NCBI GenBank assembly: GCA_001557505.1
Contig: LSAX01000010.1
Coordinates: 310,001 to 374,000 of the forward strand
Reading direction: 5' to 3'
DNA: 64,000 bases
From: Reticulascus tulasneorum
Taxonomy: Eukaryota > Ascomycota > Sordariomycetes > Glomerellales > Reticulascaceae
Shown: positions 37,647 to 48,805 of the stretch, one piece after another
Position numbering within the stretch: the stretch's first letter is position 1
How the letters are laid out: the number at the start of each line of letters is the position of its first letter
The notes under the pieces: model-generated
Told to the model about the DNA's origin: nothing
What the model saw: the letters and a program-made list of their open reading frames with translations, nothing else
The model's database searches: none
Translations under genes and position numbers: made by a program

Positions 37647-39606
37647 AAAAACATGAAGTAACCTGATAAGTAGTGGAGGCATCTGATTTATCAGGGTGGA
37701 AATACTGTATGACCGGGTTTCGGACTGCGTCCCGCTCAGCCGGCTGTATCATAGATGGTGTTGTAACAACCACAGTTACCTCAATATTAGCTCTAATGAC
37801 ACGAGTCAAAGATTGGCACGAGAAGGCAGGATTTCGGTGTGCGGACTCTGGGATGTACATCATGATACTCGTTCTTGTCTGTCTTGTACGATGTTCTGCG
37901 ATCCATTGCTCTCCTCTGTGCCAGATCCTGGCTCGCAACAGACATTTGAAGCTGGGTTTTTGAGAGGCAATGTTTCCTTCTGGTCCCGTTTGCACCCATT
38001 CAAAGCTATATCTTAGCTCCAAGGTTCTTACTGAGATATTCATGATCACCCGTTAGTCCTTCATGGGCCTCTATGCTGGCACGACGAGCGACTCTGTCGC
38101 TATGAACATCGGGTGTTGCCTCCCCACAACAACTTCTTCCTTGGGTCCCAGTTTGGAGATGACTTGCCGTTCTTTTCTTCAACGGACATGAATAGGAGGA
38201 GATGTTTCCTTATACAACCCATAAAAACAAGTGCAATTTCGATAAACCGAGCTTCAGCCCAAATACAGGGTTCCTTCATGAACCACATAGCTTTAAACCC
38301 CCCGGAAGAATGACCACCTTCCGCCTATGCGAGACCATTAGAGTACCAACATCTTTGTCCGGCTTCGCTTCCCATGGACTCTTGTCGATCGAAGGATTTA
38401 AATCGGGGCAAAGTGAATCTGCCGGGATCTGCTGCCGAAGTACCGTGTTATATCATTCGCCCTCCCTTCGAGGAGAACTGTTCCAGTCTATCCTAACGGC
38501 AGCCAAAGACCCCGCCTGTAGGTGCTGATCCTGTGGTATTATCTGGGGATGGTGGTGCTGGTGCTGCCTGCTCTATGCTTACGAGGGGAACTTACACCAC
38601 GACCGGCGGAACAGTCGATTTTGCGTCAACGGTACTGGCGAATCGAACGATTTGCATCCCCGATAACTTCATACTCATTTGGAAGAGGGTTAGCAAGCGG
38701 ATGTCAGTTTCAACTCTAGATGGGCCTAGTGGGTGGCGCCTTTGTCACGTCAACGCTGTGCGGCGCGCAGGTTGCTATCCCGATAAATTGGTGGCCGGAG
38801 CTTTGGCCCGCCATGGTTTTGGCGATGTGGTAAGCTGGATGAGTCTTGCCGCTATAAGCTCACCCCAAGTCATGATTCAGCATGCTTTATAAGATAGCAG
38901 CTAATAATCTGATCTGGTACAGAATAGTCTAGCACGAATGTGCTAGCTTGGAATGTATCCACATGTGCTCTAGATTGGTACATCACGGTATCCAGCTTCT
39001 AGGATTGATACTAATTGGCCTACCTCTTTTTCTAGTCCATCCTCTACAATACACGTACGCTTCGTTATACTTCGTAACTTATAACGGCGTAGATAGCAAG
39101 TTCCTTAGCGTTCCTAGGGTTACGTAGACCAGACTGTCGGGCCCTTTTCTTTTTCATGCAGATGAAGAAGAGGCCTTGAGAATGCACTAATGTTGCAGAT
39201 GTAAAGCGCTTTCATTGAAATTTCATATCTGAATCTATTGATCCCGTTATAGCTATTCAACTCTACGCTATAGAGACAAAGGCAAACCATTGAAGGGCTG
39301 AATTGTATCTTTTCGAGTACCCGCGGCTCGTGCTCCTCTTCTTCGTATGAATATTTCCGGTTCTCGATATACAACAATGTGCCAATAGGCGAGCGGCTGA
39401 TCTTTGCCAAGCCACGCCGAAGAGTCTTGGGTTGGAGTATGAAGTATTCACCATCGCCATTTTGTTCGCAAGCGAAGACTCGGCTGCGATTGTCCTGATA
39501 TCTAGCTTCTATTCGGCACAAGGGGGGAGGTTTGAAATTCTTTTGAGAGATCAACGCAGATTCGATGGCAGCTCTATGCTTTCCCAAGCCTCTTGTCGGT
39601 TTTGTT
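37647..39606. other. Intergenic, no gene seen
   Basis: Frames on both strands are short and overlapping. The plus-strand frame 38522-38892 has no recognisable domain. Near 39.1-39.6 kb the minus strand is an open but out-of-frame continuation of the rhodopsin-like pseudogene and is taken as its 3' flank. Confidence 0.4.
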
Positions 39607-40895
39607 CTACGACGTTCTGAAACTGGAAATGACTGGATGCCTGTCTGCAGCATGTATGTCATACTCTTCATCCGATATAATTCTTGGCAGAGAAGAACCT
39701 TCACTGTGCGAGAATTGATAATGCTTCTTCTCGTAAGGGTGGACACTGCTCTCGGCAATGCTATGTGTTGAGAACCACATTCTCCATCTGGTTGACATAT
39801 GGCCAAGTAACGGGCGCAAGGCCGGCACTGCGACAACAGTTATCCCACTGGCAAATTCAGCCGAAAAAATGATGTCTGTAAGATGAATTAGTTCGTTGTT
39901 CAAGACCCCAATCACTCTTTTGCTGAGTTAAAGAACTCTACTAACAGGCTTGCAGTGAGGCTAAGTTTTGGACTGCCATGAGGTTGCGAGCTATGCAGAT
40001 GCCTACTGTTAGGATGCCCAGGGAGAATAAGCAGAAGAGTCCCGCCTTTTCCCTTATCGGTAGACCTGGCAGATTCTTTAGGAGAGGAAAAGGTAGTACT
40101 AGAGCTGAAAATATATATAGATCATCAGCATCCTCCTCAGTTAGAAAGGTGATGTGGAGGAATTGAACGTACTGAGCACTTCACATGACAGAGTCATAGC
40201 CCATGTTACAACAGCCGGTTCCATATCTAGCATAACAGAGCACCCCGATGTCTTGTCCCTTTGATAATGTCAATTTATTGAAGATCGAGGAACCGGTGAC
40301 AACCTTACCAATTTCTTGACACGTCTACACCACACCAGAATAGGTCAAGAAATACATTTGCCAAACAGCAGAAAACATTATATGTAGCAATGACATAAAG
40401 CCAGATCCGAAGTTTCTTGTCGGAAACTGGGAAAACTTCGTTGTAAAATGCTAAAAGGCTGAAGCGTGGGAAATAAATGCTGATGTTAAATATGGTGACA
40501 GATGCGAATTGGTACTATAACAATGTGTCAATAAGTCGCTACGTCTCTGCACCCTTCATTCCTCCTATGATAGAATTACTTACCGACTCGGAGGCGCACT
40601 CTTCAAAATAGGTTCCATCATCGAAATGATGGTTAAAATACAGTATCGTATCCCCAATTGTCAATCCCAAATAGCATATCCACCCGATCAATAAGAAGAC
40701 CTCGGATATTCGATACGGCTGTTGGCGTTGCAAGGTGCGCACAAAAACCCTTGCAGCGACCAATATCCCAGAAAATACCACTAAGAACCATTCTGTCGCC
40801 TAAAAGAACAATCAATGTGTCAGCGGTTGGGCCGTAACTGGTACGCAGTAGGCTGTTCTACCTACAATGAATGGTGTAGCAGTTATAAGACCCAT
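39607..40895 (-). pseudogene. Rhodopsin/Pth11-like integral membrane protein, 1-nt frameshift
   Basis: Six exons can be traced: 40895-40866, 40799-40584, 40514-40309, 40258-40173, 40105-39946 and 39875-39607, with good splice sites throughout. The product would be about 321 aa with seven hydrophobic helices (for example EWFLVVFSGILVAARVFV, VFLLIGWICYLGLTIGDTIL, IIFSAEFASGITVVAVPAL), the fungal rhodopsin-like membrane-protein pattern. In exon 5 the frame that joins exon 4 gives LVLPFPLL, and the frame that joins exon 6 gives KNLPGLPIREKAGLFCLFSLG. They differ by one base at about 40077-40083 (TTTAAGG on the plus strand). No splice alternative I tried restores the frame cleanly. It is either a recent pseudogene or a one-base assembly error; all other parts look intact. 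Confidence 0.72.
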
Positions 40896-42616
40896 GGTTG
40901 TAATGCTGCAAAAGAGAATTAAAGCAACGCAAAAGAAGACCCGAGAGGGCGTAATATAGGAAACTACCAGGACCTAGAGCAAGAATTGATTCTCGCAAGC
41001 AGCTTAAGTCAAACCTTGTCGGTATTCTGAATTGCGGAAGGTAGTGAATTCAATTTCCGCACAACAAGCTAGGATTGCAACAGTTTCCTACCAATGCCAG
41101 CGAAGCGAAGAAGAGGCGGTTTGGCCTACTGGGCTCGGCAAGCAACTGCACCACCAATCAGTTATATGTTCGTCTCCGAGAGATAAAATGGGGAATTTGA
41201 TGGCTAGCCGATTGTTAAAGAGGCGCTAGAGGGTACAAGCGGCTTGGGCTATTCGGGGTGTCCAGATGGCGGGGGCAGCCGAAGACCTGATATCGTCCGT
41301 TTGCAGCTCGCTTGAGTCAAGAAGACAGAATATCGTGAGATGGATGACTTCAATAGCGCGAGAATAAAGTTCCACTGGCGTCGACATGGCTTCGCTGGTG
41401 CAAGTGGCAAAGATGAGGGCGCTGCTTGATTGGGCCGCGGCGAGATGTTGATTTACTTGGTGCTAAGAGTTATCCCAGTGCGGTATGTTGCATCCGCTCT
41501 GCATTTCCTATCACTGAGTAGCATGGGCGTTTGGCTATCACCTAGAGCAAACCTTGAATACACAGTGGTGCCGTGAGGCAGATCGTTGTGTTCTTTGAGT
41601 GATAGATAACCCATCGTAGCCTAGATTTTGTTAGATCCTATCATTATATTATACCACGATTGACATGGGCTTGATCGCCTCTTCCCTCTTGATGCCGGTG
41701 AAAGTGTTGCAACCAAATACCACGACACCAAAATGCAGAAAGCAAAACGCCACTCATACACTAAACAATAGTACTATACATCCTGCTTGGCTTTATAACA
41801 AACGCCTATTTTGCCTTACGCTATACTATGTGCCTTTTCAGTAAAACTAGTCATTTGGTCTTATGTCGAAGCCAAAATGTAATTACCCGTAAACCTCTGG
41901 CTCATTCGAAATCGCAATTCGCTACTCCAATATCCTTGAAAGCAGTTGCGTTTAGGATGACCTTTTTTTGGTGAGCTTTCTCTGCAAAAATAGCCAGGTC
42001 TTGTGCTAACTAGATCGGGCTAGGCATGTAACTACTATACCGCCGAAGGAGCTCTTCTTATCAAATGTTCTTGTCAGCACTTGGCCATAACTTCTCGAGT
42101 CTGCGTAGGTTTGGCTTATTATGTGTGTGCAGTTTCGAATAGCTACCTTGATTAGGCTGGACTAGTGCAGAATCTGACTAGGTAAAATACACACGATCGC
42201 ACTAGATGATTCTAATTTTACAATACTTGGCAACAGCAATTCAAGCACAGGTCGTTGATACGGGTAACTTACTCAGCTACCACTACAATTTACGGCATTC
42301 TAGGATGAACGGCAATTCTTCTCGGCCCCCACCGCGTCATTACGCGAAATGAATTGCAATGGCGGAGACGTGGACTCCCAAATGGGAGGATCACCACTGC
42401 AATGTAACGCAACACGGCGCATGGTGGTCATGACCGCATATGCAACTTCGCGGGGGGAGTGGTGAGATGCAAGAGTGAGGTAGTTGGGGACGAGACAATC
42501 ATCCGCGACCTACCATTATAAGTATGCCGGCTTGCAACAGCGTCAGGTTCACTTGCAATTTCAAATACATGCTCACATAATTGGTTGGATCTACCACGGT
42601 AGAATTGGTATCTAGA
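40896..42616. other. Intergenic between rhodopsin-like gene and P450
   Basis: There is no supported gene; the base composition drops to a visibly A/T-richer level around 41.6-42.3 kb. The right-hand end serves as the P450 promoter, with TATAAG at 42517-42522 about 95 bp before its ATG. Confidence 0.4.
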
Positions 42617-44385
42617 ATGGCGCTCATCAATCTTAGTACGAGCATCAACGTATCATCCATCTTCCTCTACCTCGCTCCTGTCTTGGTGTTCTACTACATC
42701 CTCACCTCTCTAACGACATGGTACCGACTTCGGCACATTCCAGGACCATTCCTGGCGAGGTTCTCTTATCTGTGGATAGTCAAAACTTCTAATACGGGGG
42801 AGATGTGGAAAGTTTACACCAAGCTCAACAGAGAAGTCGGCCCATTGGTACGCATTGGCCCAAACGATATCATCACTGATGATCCGGATATCATTCGCCG
42901 TATGAACGCAGCTCGTTCTTCGTATGGCCGCTCTAGCTGGTACGACGCCATGAGACTTAATCCCCACGATCCGAGTATGTTTAGCTTGCGCGATGTTGCG
43001 CAGCACGACAAACTTAAGGCTAGGTGCGCAGCTGGATATGCTGGTAAAGAGAACCCAATGCTTGAGAATGGGATTGATGAGCAGGTCGGCAATCTTATCA
43101 ACCTCATCCGTCGGAAGTACATAAGTACCGCAACCGACTTGAGGCCGCTTGACTTTGGAAGAACTGCGCAGTTTCTCACCCTTGATACCATTACTAACCT
43201 CGCATATGGAAAGGAATTTGGATACCTTGCTACTGACTCAGACATCCATGACTATATTAAAACGACAGAGGAATCGGTGCCATTCTTGCAACTATGTGCA
43301 GAGGTTCCGCCACTGTTCAAGATATTCTTCTCGAGGCTCGTACTTGGCGCGCTGGGACCTAAGCCCACTGATGAAAAGGGGTTGGGAAAATTGATTGGGT
43401 GAGTAGCATATCATGCTTGAAAAGCAGCAACTAATTCTGGATAGAGTAGCAAGAACGGTAGTCAAAAGACGCTTCGAGCCGGATGCTGAAGACGAGCGCG
43501 ATATGCTGGTATGGTTCGGCGTTTGGCTTCGTAGGCTGTTGCTGATAATCATAGGGTGCATTTGTGCGGCATGGATTGACTCAAACCGAGTGTGAGACTG
43601 AGGTTTTATTCCAAATCATCGCCGGATCAGATACAACCGCTACGGCAATCCGAGCTACAATGCTGTACACAATAAGTACGCCCCAGGTGTACCTCGCCCT
43701 CAAGGAGGAAATCAGCCGTGGGATTAAAGAGGGCAGAATATCAGACCCCATTACGAATGAAGAAGCCAAGAATTTACCGTATCTCCAGGTATTTGCAGTC
43801 ATGACCTCTCTAACAGACCATCTTCTAAGGCCTGTAGGCAATCGTCTTGGAAGGGCTTCGCATGAATGCCCCCTTCACCGGGTTGATGGCGAAGGAAGTC
43901 CCGCCAGAAGGTGATACTCTGCATGGGAAGTTCATCCCAGGTGGCACGCGTATCGCAACTAATACCTGGGGCGCGATCCAACACCCTTCTGTCTTTGGCA
44001 ACGATGGGGCTTTGTTTCGGCCCGAGCGCTGGCTGGAAGCAGATGTGACTCAGAAAGATCTTATGCAACGCACTACTGAGTTGGCATTTGGCCATGGGCG
44101 ATGGGGTTGTGCAGGGAAAAGCGTGGCGTTCATCGAACTGAACAAAGTGTTTGTTGAGGTAAGCAGGTTTTGGACTCGAGCGACTTGAGGCAATGCATCC
44201 CAAAGACGGAGAAACGCAGCATCTCTAAACAACAAGCGATCTGGCTGACACTTCCACAGTTACTCCGTCACTTCGACTTCCAGATCATCTATCCTGGAAA
44301 GCCTTGGGTCAGTGTGAACCATAACCTATTCATGCAAAGTCAGATGTGGGTTAGAGTTACTGCAGCGGAGGAACGGAAACCCTAA
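42617..44385 (+). CDS. Cytochrome P450, pisatin demethylase-like
   Basis: The model has exons 42617-43398, 43445-43508, 43555-43788, 43838-44158 and 44260-44385, giving 508 aa. Introns of 46, 46, 49 and 101 bp all keep the frame. The first ATG of the frame is 42617; the codon at 42581 is TTG. The protein has an N-terminal ER anchor (IFLYLAPVLVFYYIL), the hinge HIPGPF, the I-helix oxygen-binding motif AGSDTT, ExxR at Glu365-Arg368, the FRPERW motif and the heme loop FGHGRWGCAGKSVA with Cys451 as the heme ligand. The heme loop and overall sequence resemble pisatin demethylase-type (CYP57-like) and related fungal P450s, which hydroxylate or demethylate aromatic and other small molecules. The substrate cannot be read. 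No biosynthetic backbone gene lies nearby, so detoxification is as likely as biosynthesis. Confidence 0.92.
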
Positions 44386-45116
44386 AACGAAGATAAGAAT
44401 GGCTTTTAAAGTAGTCTGCATGATGATTCAATTTGTATACCAGGTAAACTGGGCAATCTTATGAGTAACCTAAACCCAAGAAACCTAGCCCAGCCCTTGT
44501 CGCTCGGGCATATCCTACATGGTTGATGAAGGCCATGAAATTGCCTTATTAAGAATCTCTGAAGACAATTCTTTGACCCATAGCGGCCGTACGCGCGACA
44601 TGAGACGACGCGTGTCAGCGCTGCAGAACGTTCGCGAATTCGTGAAACTACGGAAGGGATAGATGAGACAAAGCCACACTGTGGAGACTTGACAGGGCTT
44701 AGGGGTCACATTCCTTCGACAAGACCAATGACGGGTGCCATTGGCAGCGTTCCGACATCCCTACGCCAACTGATCCAGCTTGACAGCCAGATATTCAAAG
44801 ACCTGCTGCAGATTCGTAGCTATCAAAGACAATGTGAGGCAGCCAATTAGCCGCTGCCAGCCCATTTGAATGATCTGACTAATTAATGTTCTAAATATTT
44901 CTGCGAGGAATGAGAATCTACCGTGTGTGAGAACTGACAACCTAAAACCTTCAATTCAACTTGTATTTAAGGGGGTGGAAGACCGCCTGAATCCTCTACA
45001 GCAACCCATCAACGCCAGCTAGCCGCACTAAGAATCCAAGTGAGTTCTCGAGCCCGATCTTGATACTGAACACTTACAGTTTACTAGAACACATCCTTCT
45101 ATAACAAGTTTCGAAA
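44386..45116. other. Intergenic and leader of the Cys-rich secreted protein
   Basis: There is no gene. TATTTAAG lies near 44965. A GTGAGT donor at 45040 and a TTACAG acceptor ending at 45079 would make a 40-nt intron in the 5' leader of the next gene, which is at the lower limit for a fungal intron. Confidence 0.35.
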
Positions 45117-45410
45117 ATGAAGTACGGCGCCCACGCACTCGCCCTTTTTTCCTCCATTGGAGGAATCCTTGCAATAGACTCACAGCCGGTTCTTCTCAAC
45201 GCCGTTGATGTCGTGATGGACGCACTTCCAACGGGGATCAGCGGAGTGATCATTGCGTGTCCTTTTGAAGCACCTCTGTATTGCGAAGCTCGAAATTTTT
45301 GTTGCCCAGAGATCGCGGTTGGTTGTTGCAACAACGCATGTTGTCTTCCGGGAACCACTTTTTGCGGGAGAGATGGAAACTGTTACGGCCTGATTGGAGA
45401 TGAAGAATGA
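45117..45410 (+). CDS. Small secreted cysteine-rich protein (10 Cys)
   Basis: This single-exon gene encodes 97 aa. A signal peptide (MKYGAHALALFSSIGGILA) leads to a short mature protein with ten Cys packed in its C-terminal half, in the order C-C-CC-CC-CC-C-C (ACPF, YCEA, FCCPEIAVGCCNNACC, FCGRDGNCY). The even Cys number and paired CC spacing suggest a disulfide-bonded extracellular protein. It is not a hydrophobin, because the spacing does not fit the eight-Cys pattern. Small Cys-rich secreted proteins in filamentous fungi include effectors and antimicrobial proteins; no function can be assigned here. It lies between a P450 and a HET gene. Confidence 0.75.
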   Translation: MKYGAHALALFSSIGGILAIDSQPVLLNAVDVVMDALPTGISGVIIACPFEAPLYCEARNFCCPEIAVGCCNNACCLPGTTFCGRDGNCYGLIGDEE

Positions 45411-45448
45411 TGCTCTGGATACAGTTAGGTCAGTATCACTGACCAGAA

Positions 45449-45682
45449 CTACTGGCCATCTTCTTTCTGGGCTCCGAAGTACTGATTGTGTTCATTAGCG
45501 GCGAGGTTTAATGCATAATCGCTTGATGAAGAAGTAGATTTGAATAAATCTTTGCTCCGTAGGACACGCCAGATGGAGAGCATATTCCTGGGCGCTACTG
45601 CGTTAATCTGGACTTCATAAGGGAGGGATGGGACGACAGCAGGATTGTACTGGTGGTAGTAGAGAGTATCTGGAATCTTCAA
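45449..45682 (-). CDS. Possible terminal exon, function unknown
   Basis: From an ATTATAG acceptor just above 45682 the minus strand runs 78 codons to a stop at 45449 with a coding-like composition (LKIPDTLYYHQYNPAVVPSL, VAPRNMLSIWRVLRSKDLF). The first codon is TTG, so it is more likely a last exon than a gene start. A signal-peptide-like frame (46091-45780, also without ATG) lies upstream on the same strand, but I could not join the two with confidence. It is of unknown family and may be a remnant. Confidence 0.25.
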   Translation of the reverse strand: MKIPDTLYYHQYNPAVVPSLPYEVQINAVAPRNMLSIWRVLRSKDLFKSTSSSSDYALNLAANEHNQYFGAQKEDGQ

Positions 45683-46409
45683 CTATAATTTGAGTTGAAA
45701 TATGTGCCACTTTACGCTGTAAGCCATGTGAAGCCGCGCGACGAGCCTGCGGGAGCAATGGTCAGGATGCTGTGGTGCCTTATTTCGGTACGATGTGTGT
45801 TTGATTGGGCCAACGTTCTTGTAGAATGGTACTATTGACTTTACTGATGTAACCCTTTCCCCATGTTTTCCCAGTCGAAGGCAGTAGACAGTTGCTTGCT
45901 GTCGAGTAAAGAGAACATACAGTGATACTGTTCAAAGAACCTCGATCATTTGAACACCCTCCAACTCTATCCCTGCTTATCAATTTACATGCATTGCCAA
46001 CAAAGTACTTGGGAAGCAATAACGGCAAACGAAGAGCAACCGAAACAGCTGATAAACAAAGAAGAACGCTACTGACGAACCTCGAACTCAAACAATATCA
46101 CGTGTTGACCAGACGCACGTGATAGACTCGATCCACCTTTCTGCTCAGATGAGAGAGTTATCACGATCAACTACAAATTGCGTTCTGTTCGGGCGACAAT
46201 CCACATACAGTGGCTCCAATAAGTGAGCATTCTTTGGGGATTATTGCTGTTCTGCTACTTGCAGTACAAGGTTGCAGCTGACAACCAGCCCCAACCGTGC
46301 CATAATCGGACAGGGCTTCACCAACTGTGGACAGCTGACTTTTCGACCTGCACGCTGTTGAATCCTCTGAAGAAGAAGCGCAAGCGTGGGTTTCGAATTG
46401 GAAATCTTC
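45683..46409. other. Intergenic upstream of the HET gene
   Basis: There is no supported gene. The minus-strand frame 45780-46091 (about 103 codons) is hydrophobic at its start but has no ATG. The plus-strand frame 46223-46432 overlaps the HET start in another phase. The right part is taken as the HET promoter. Confidence 0.3.
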
Positions 46410-48365
46410 ATGCTTTCCAACGCTTGCTTTGAGGCACTTCGGCGGAGGACGGGCGCAGAAACTCACCATGCTTGCGCTGCAGATATCCTGAAGGCGTCCG
46501 AAGGAGGTTGCTTCATCTGCTCCACTGTAGTTGCGAGGATTCAAGAAGAAGGCCATGATGTGAATGCCATCAAGAAATTCGGAGCCGAAATCAGTGGCAG
46601 AAGTTTGCAGATCACCGGGTGGAACGAGCTACCCATGAATTGGTGGACCGCGCATTGCACTTTCAAACTGATCCCTGTGGATAACAAAAAGCATCTGGAC
46701 CGCCTGTCGAGGAACAAGGTGAAGCGCTCGAGGCATGAGCCTTGGGCTGTTCATGACGACGAACTCCGATGCGAACTTTCAGCCAGTACTGGCAACCCAG
46801 AGACGCTAAAACTGGCGCGCTCCTGGCTGCGGGAATGTATCGAGAAGCACGACGAGTGTGACGATGGTTACTTTGGCGGCCAACGGTACCCGCCTCGTTT
46901 GATCGATGTGTCCAAAGAACCTCCCCAACTTGTCATTTGCGGCAGCGAGCAGCCCACCGGCTCATACGCATCACTGAGCCATTGCTGGGGGAGATCACAG
47001 TTCATGACGTTGACATCATCTAATCTGCATGAATTCATGAACGCAATTCCGATCGGGCTGCTGCCGCGTAACTTCCGAGATACAATCCATGTCACAAGAG
47101 CACTAGGAATACGATACTGCTGGATCGACTCGCTTTGCATTTTGCAGTCCGGCGAAGGCAGCGTGCAGGATTGGCGTACAAACTCATCCATCATGAGCCA
47201 AGTTTACTAACATGCAATGGTCAATATCTCCGCCTCAGCAGCCGCCCACGCCGACTTTGGCTTATTTATCGACCGAGGCACGAAAATCATACCACACCAA
47301 TATATATATTGGTATGACCATAAAAGCCGTTTGAAACTGCTCGGCTCACAGCAAGTATTCCTGGTCACCTACGGGGAGCCTTTCAGCGAGATATCTTCGT
47401 CGCCGCTCCGAAAACGTGGGTGGATTTTGCAAGAACGCTTGTGTTCGTCACGAATTCTACATTTTGGAGCGAGCCAACTGTTGTATGAGTGCAGATGCCG
47501 GCACAAACGCGTGGCTGCGAGATCTGAGACCTTCCCAGATGAGCTCCCGGAATGGATGGGCAAGGCATACGCATACGGGATAACTATGTTGGACCAGACA
47601 GTTACTAAGATAGTTGCACCTGGAAAGCTTACCCCGTGGAGTCGAATTGTGGAAGACTACACTGCACGCAATCTCACACGAGCAGACGAAGACAAGCTCG
47701 TTGCTTTGCAAGCCACCGCGATTGGGTTCGCCCGTCTGAATGATGATCAATATATCGCTGGTCTGTTCAAGTCAGAGCTCATCGAGCAAATGCTCTGGAT
47801 TGTAAGACCAGAGACGCTAGAAGCTGGATTAGCCACACGCTCAAGAGGAGCATACAGGGCACCGTCATGGAGCTGGGCAAGCATGGATGGACCAGTGCAT
47901 ACGCCAATGTCCTTTCCGGAGCAGGAGACACTTGCAGTTTCCTACGTTGGGAGCACTGTCGTGCCCGTAGATCCGGAGCACCCAGCCGGCCAGCTCAGTG
48001 GTGCTGAACTTGTCCTTAGGGGCCATCTTGCTAACGCGACTCTACGACAACATAATTCTGATACTTCGACACTGTGCTCCGTTTTTGTGAGAGTCGATGA
48101 TTTCGTTCAACACGTCTACATGGACGAGAGAAACGTCACTTCCCGTTATCCCGATGATGCTGGTTTCGCGCTCCTTCTCATCCGCTACCAAAGACAGAAG
48201 GAAAAGGATTACTGGATCTCTGCTACAGGCTTGATCCTTCGACAGCAAAGGTCAGGAGGGCGAGACGTGTATTCGCGAGTCGGGCGGTGGTCATCTGCAG
48301 GATCATATCGTCATCTGCTTGACCATTTGCTGGCTCAACCGCAAATCAAAGTCACCTTGATATGA
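46410..48365 (+). pseudogene. HET-domain protein with in-frame TAA
   Basis: One plus-strand frame spans about 650 codons from ATG 46410 to TGA 48363-48365, interrupted only by TAA at 47208-47210. It carries the HET (heterokaryon incompatibility) domain: YASLSHCWG, then LPRNFRDTIHVTRALGIRYC and WIDSLCILQ, then VQDWRTNSSIMSQVY, the stop, then HAMVNISASAAAHADFGLF. Downstream come GWILQERLCSSRILHF, the box after the domain, and a long C-terminal region with APSWSWASMDG. The stop falls inside the conserved VY..A block, so the domain is otherwise intact on both sides. A frame-preserving 63-nt intron (47176-47238, GTACAA donor, CTCAG acceptor, with TACTAAC spanning the stop) could splice it out but would remove conserved residues. 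HET proteins trigger cell death on non-self recognition in fungal fusion. Confidence 0.8.
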
Positions 48366-48805
48366 ACACGAGTTGTGAAAGTAGTAAAGAATATTTGTTG
48401 GTCAAAGAGATGACTTTAGTACCTGTGAACAACATAAAGATGCTCATCTTCACCCCGTGGCACATCATGCAGCAGCACCAGCTCTCTTCTTCTCGTGAAG
48501 CGGCCTGCGCTCGACCTCGGTCCTCTTCTGTATTCCTCGAGACCTTGTTTGGTAAGAGAGTAACATCCTGATAAGACAAGCGACACTTTAAGATAAGTTC
48601 CGCTTCGCTAGGGCAGCTTTCTACCTCATAGCGAGTTGGTGGAATAGTTTGTGATGACTGGCTGTATGTTTGATGGAGAACTGGAATGCCAGGACCCCAT
48701 TGTGTCATCAAGACATCTCTAGTTTTGAGTCGATATCAATACATTGCACGTTAAGTTGCCATTGTTCAATAGATTCAACTCTCCACGATTTGCAGGTCAA
48801 ATTCA
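48366..48805. other. Convergent intergenic region between HET and Zn2Cys6 genes
   Basis: The two genes converge here; 440 bp contain both 3' ends and no other gene. Confidence 0.45.

Noticed and set aside
39120..39836. 238-codon minus-strand frame
   Set aside because: It overlaps exon 6 of the rhodopsin-like gene in another phase; the other phase carries the membrane helices and fits the splice sites, so this is a shadow with a chance extension.
42581..42616. Twelve-residue N-terminal extension of the P450
   Set aside because: The codon at 42581 is TTG; the first ATG is 42617, directly before the membrane anchor.
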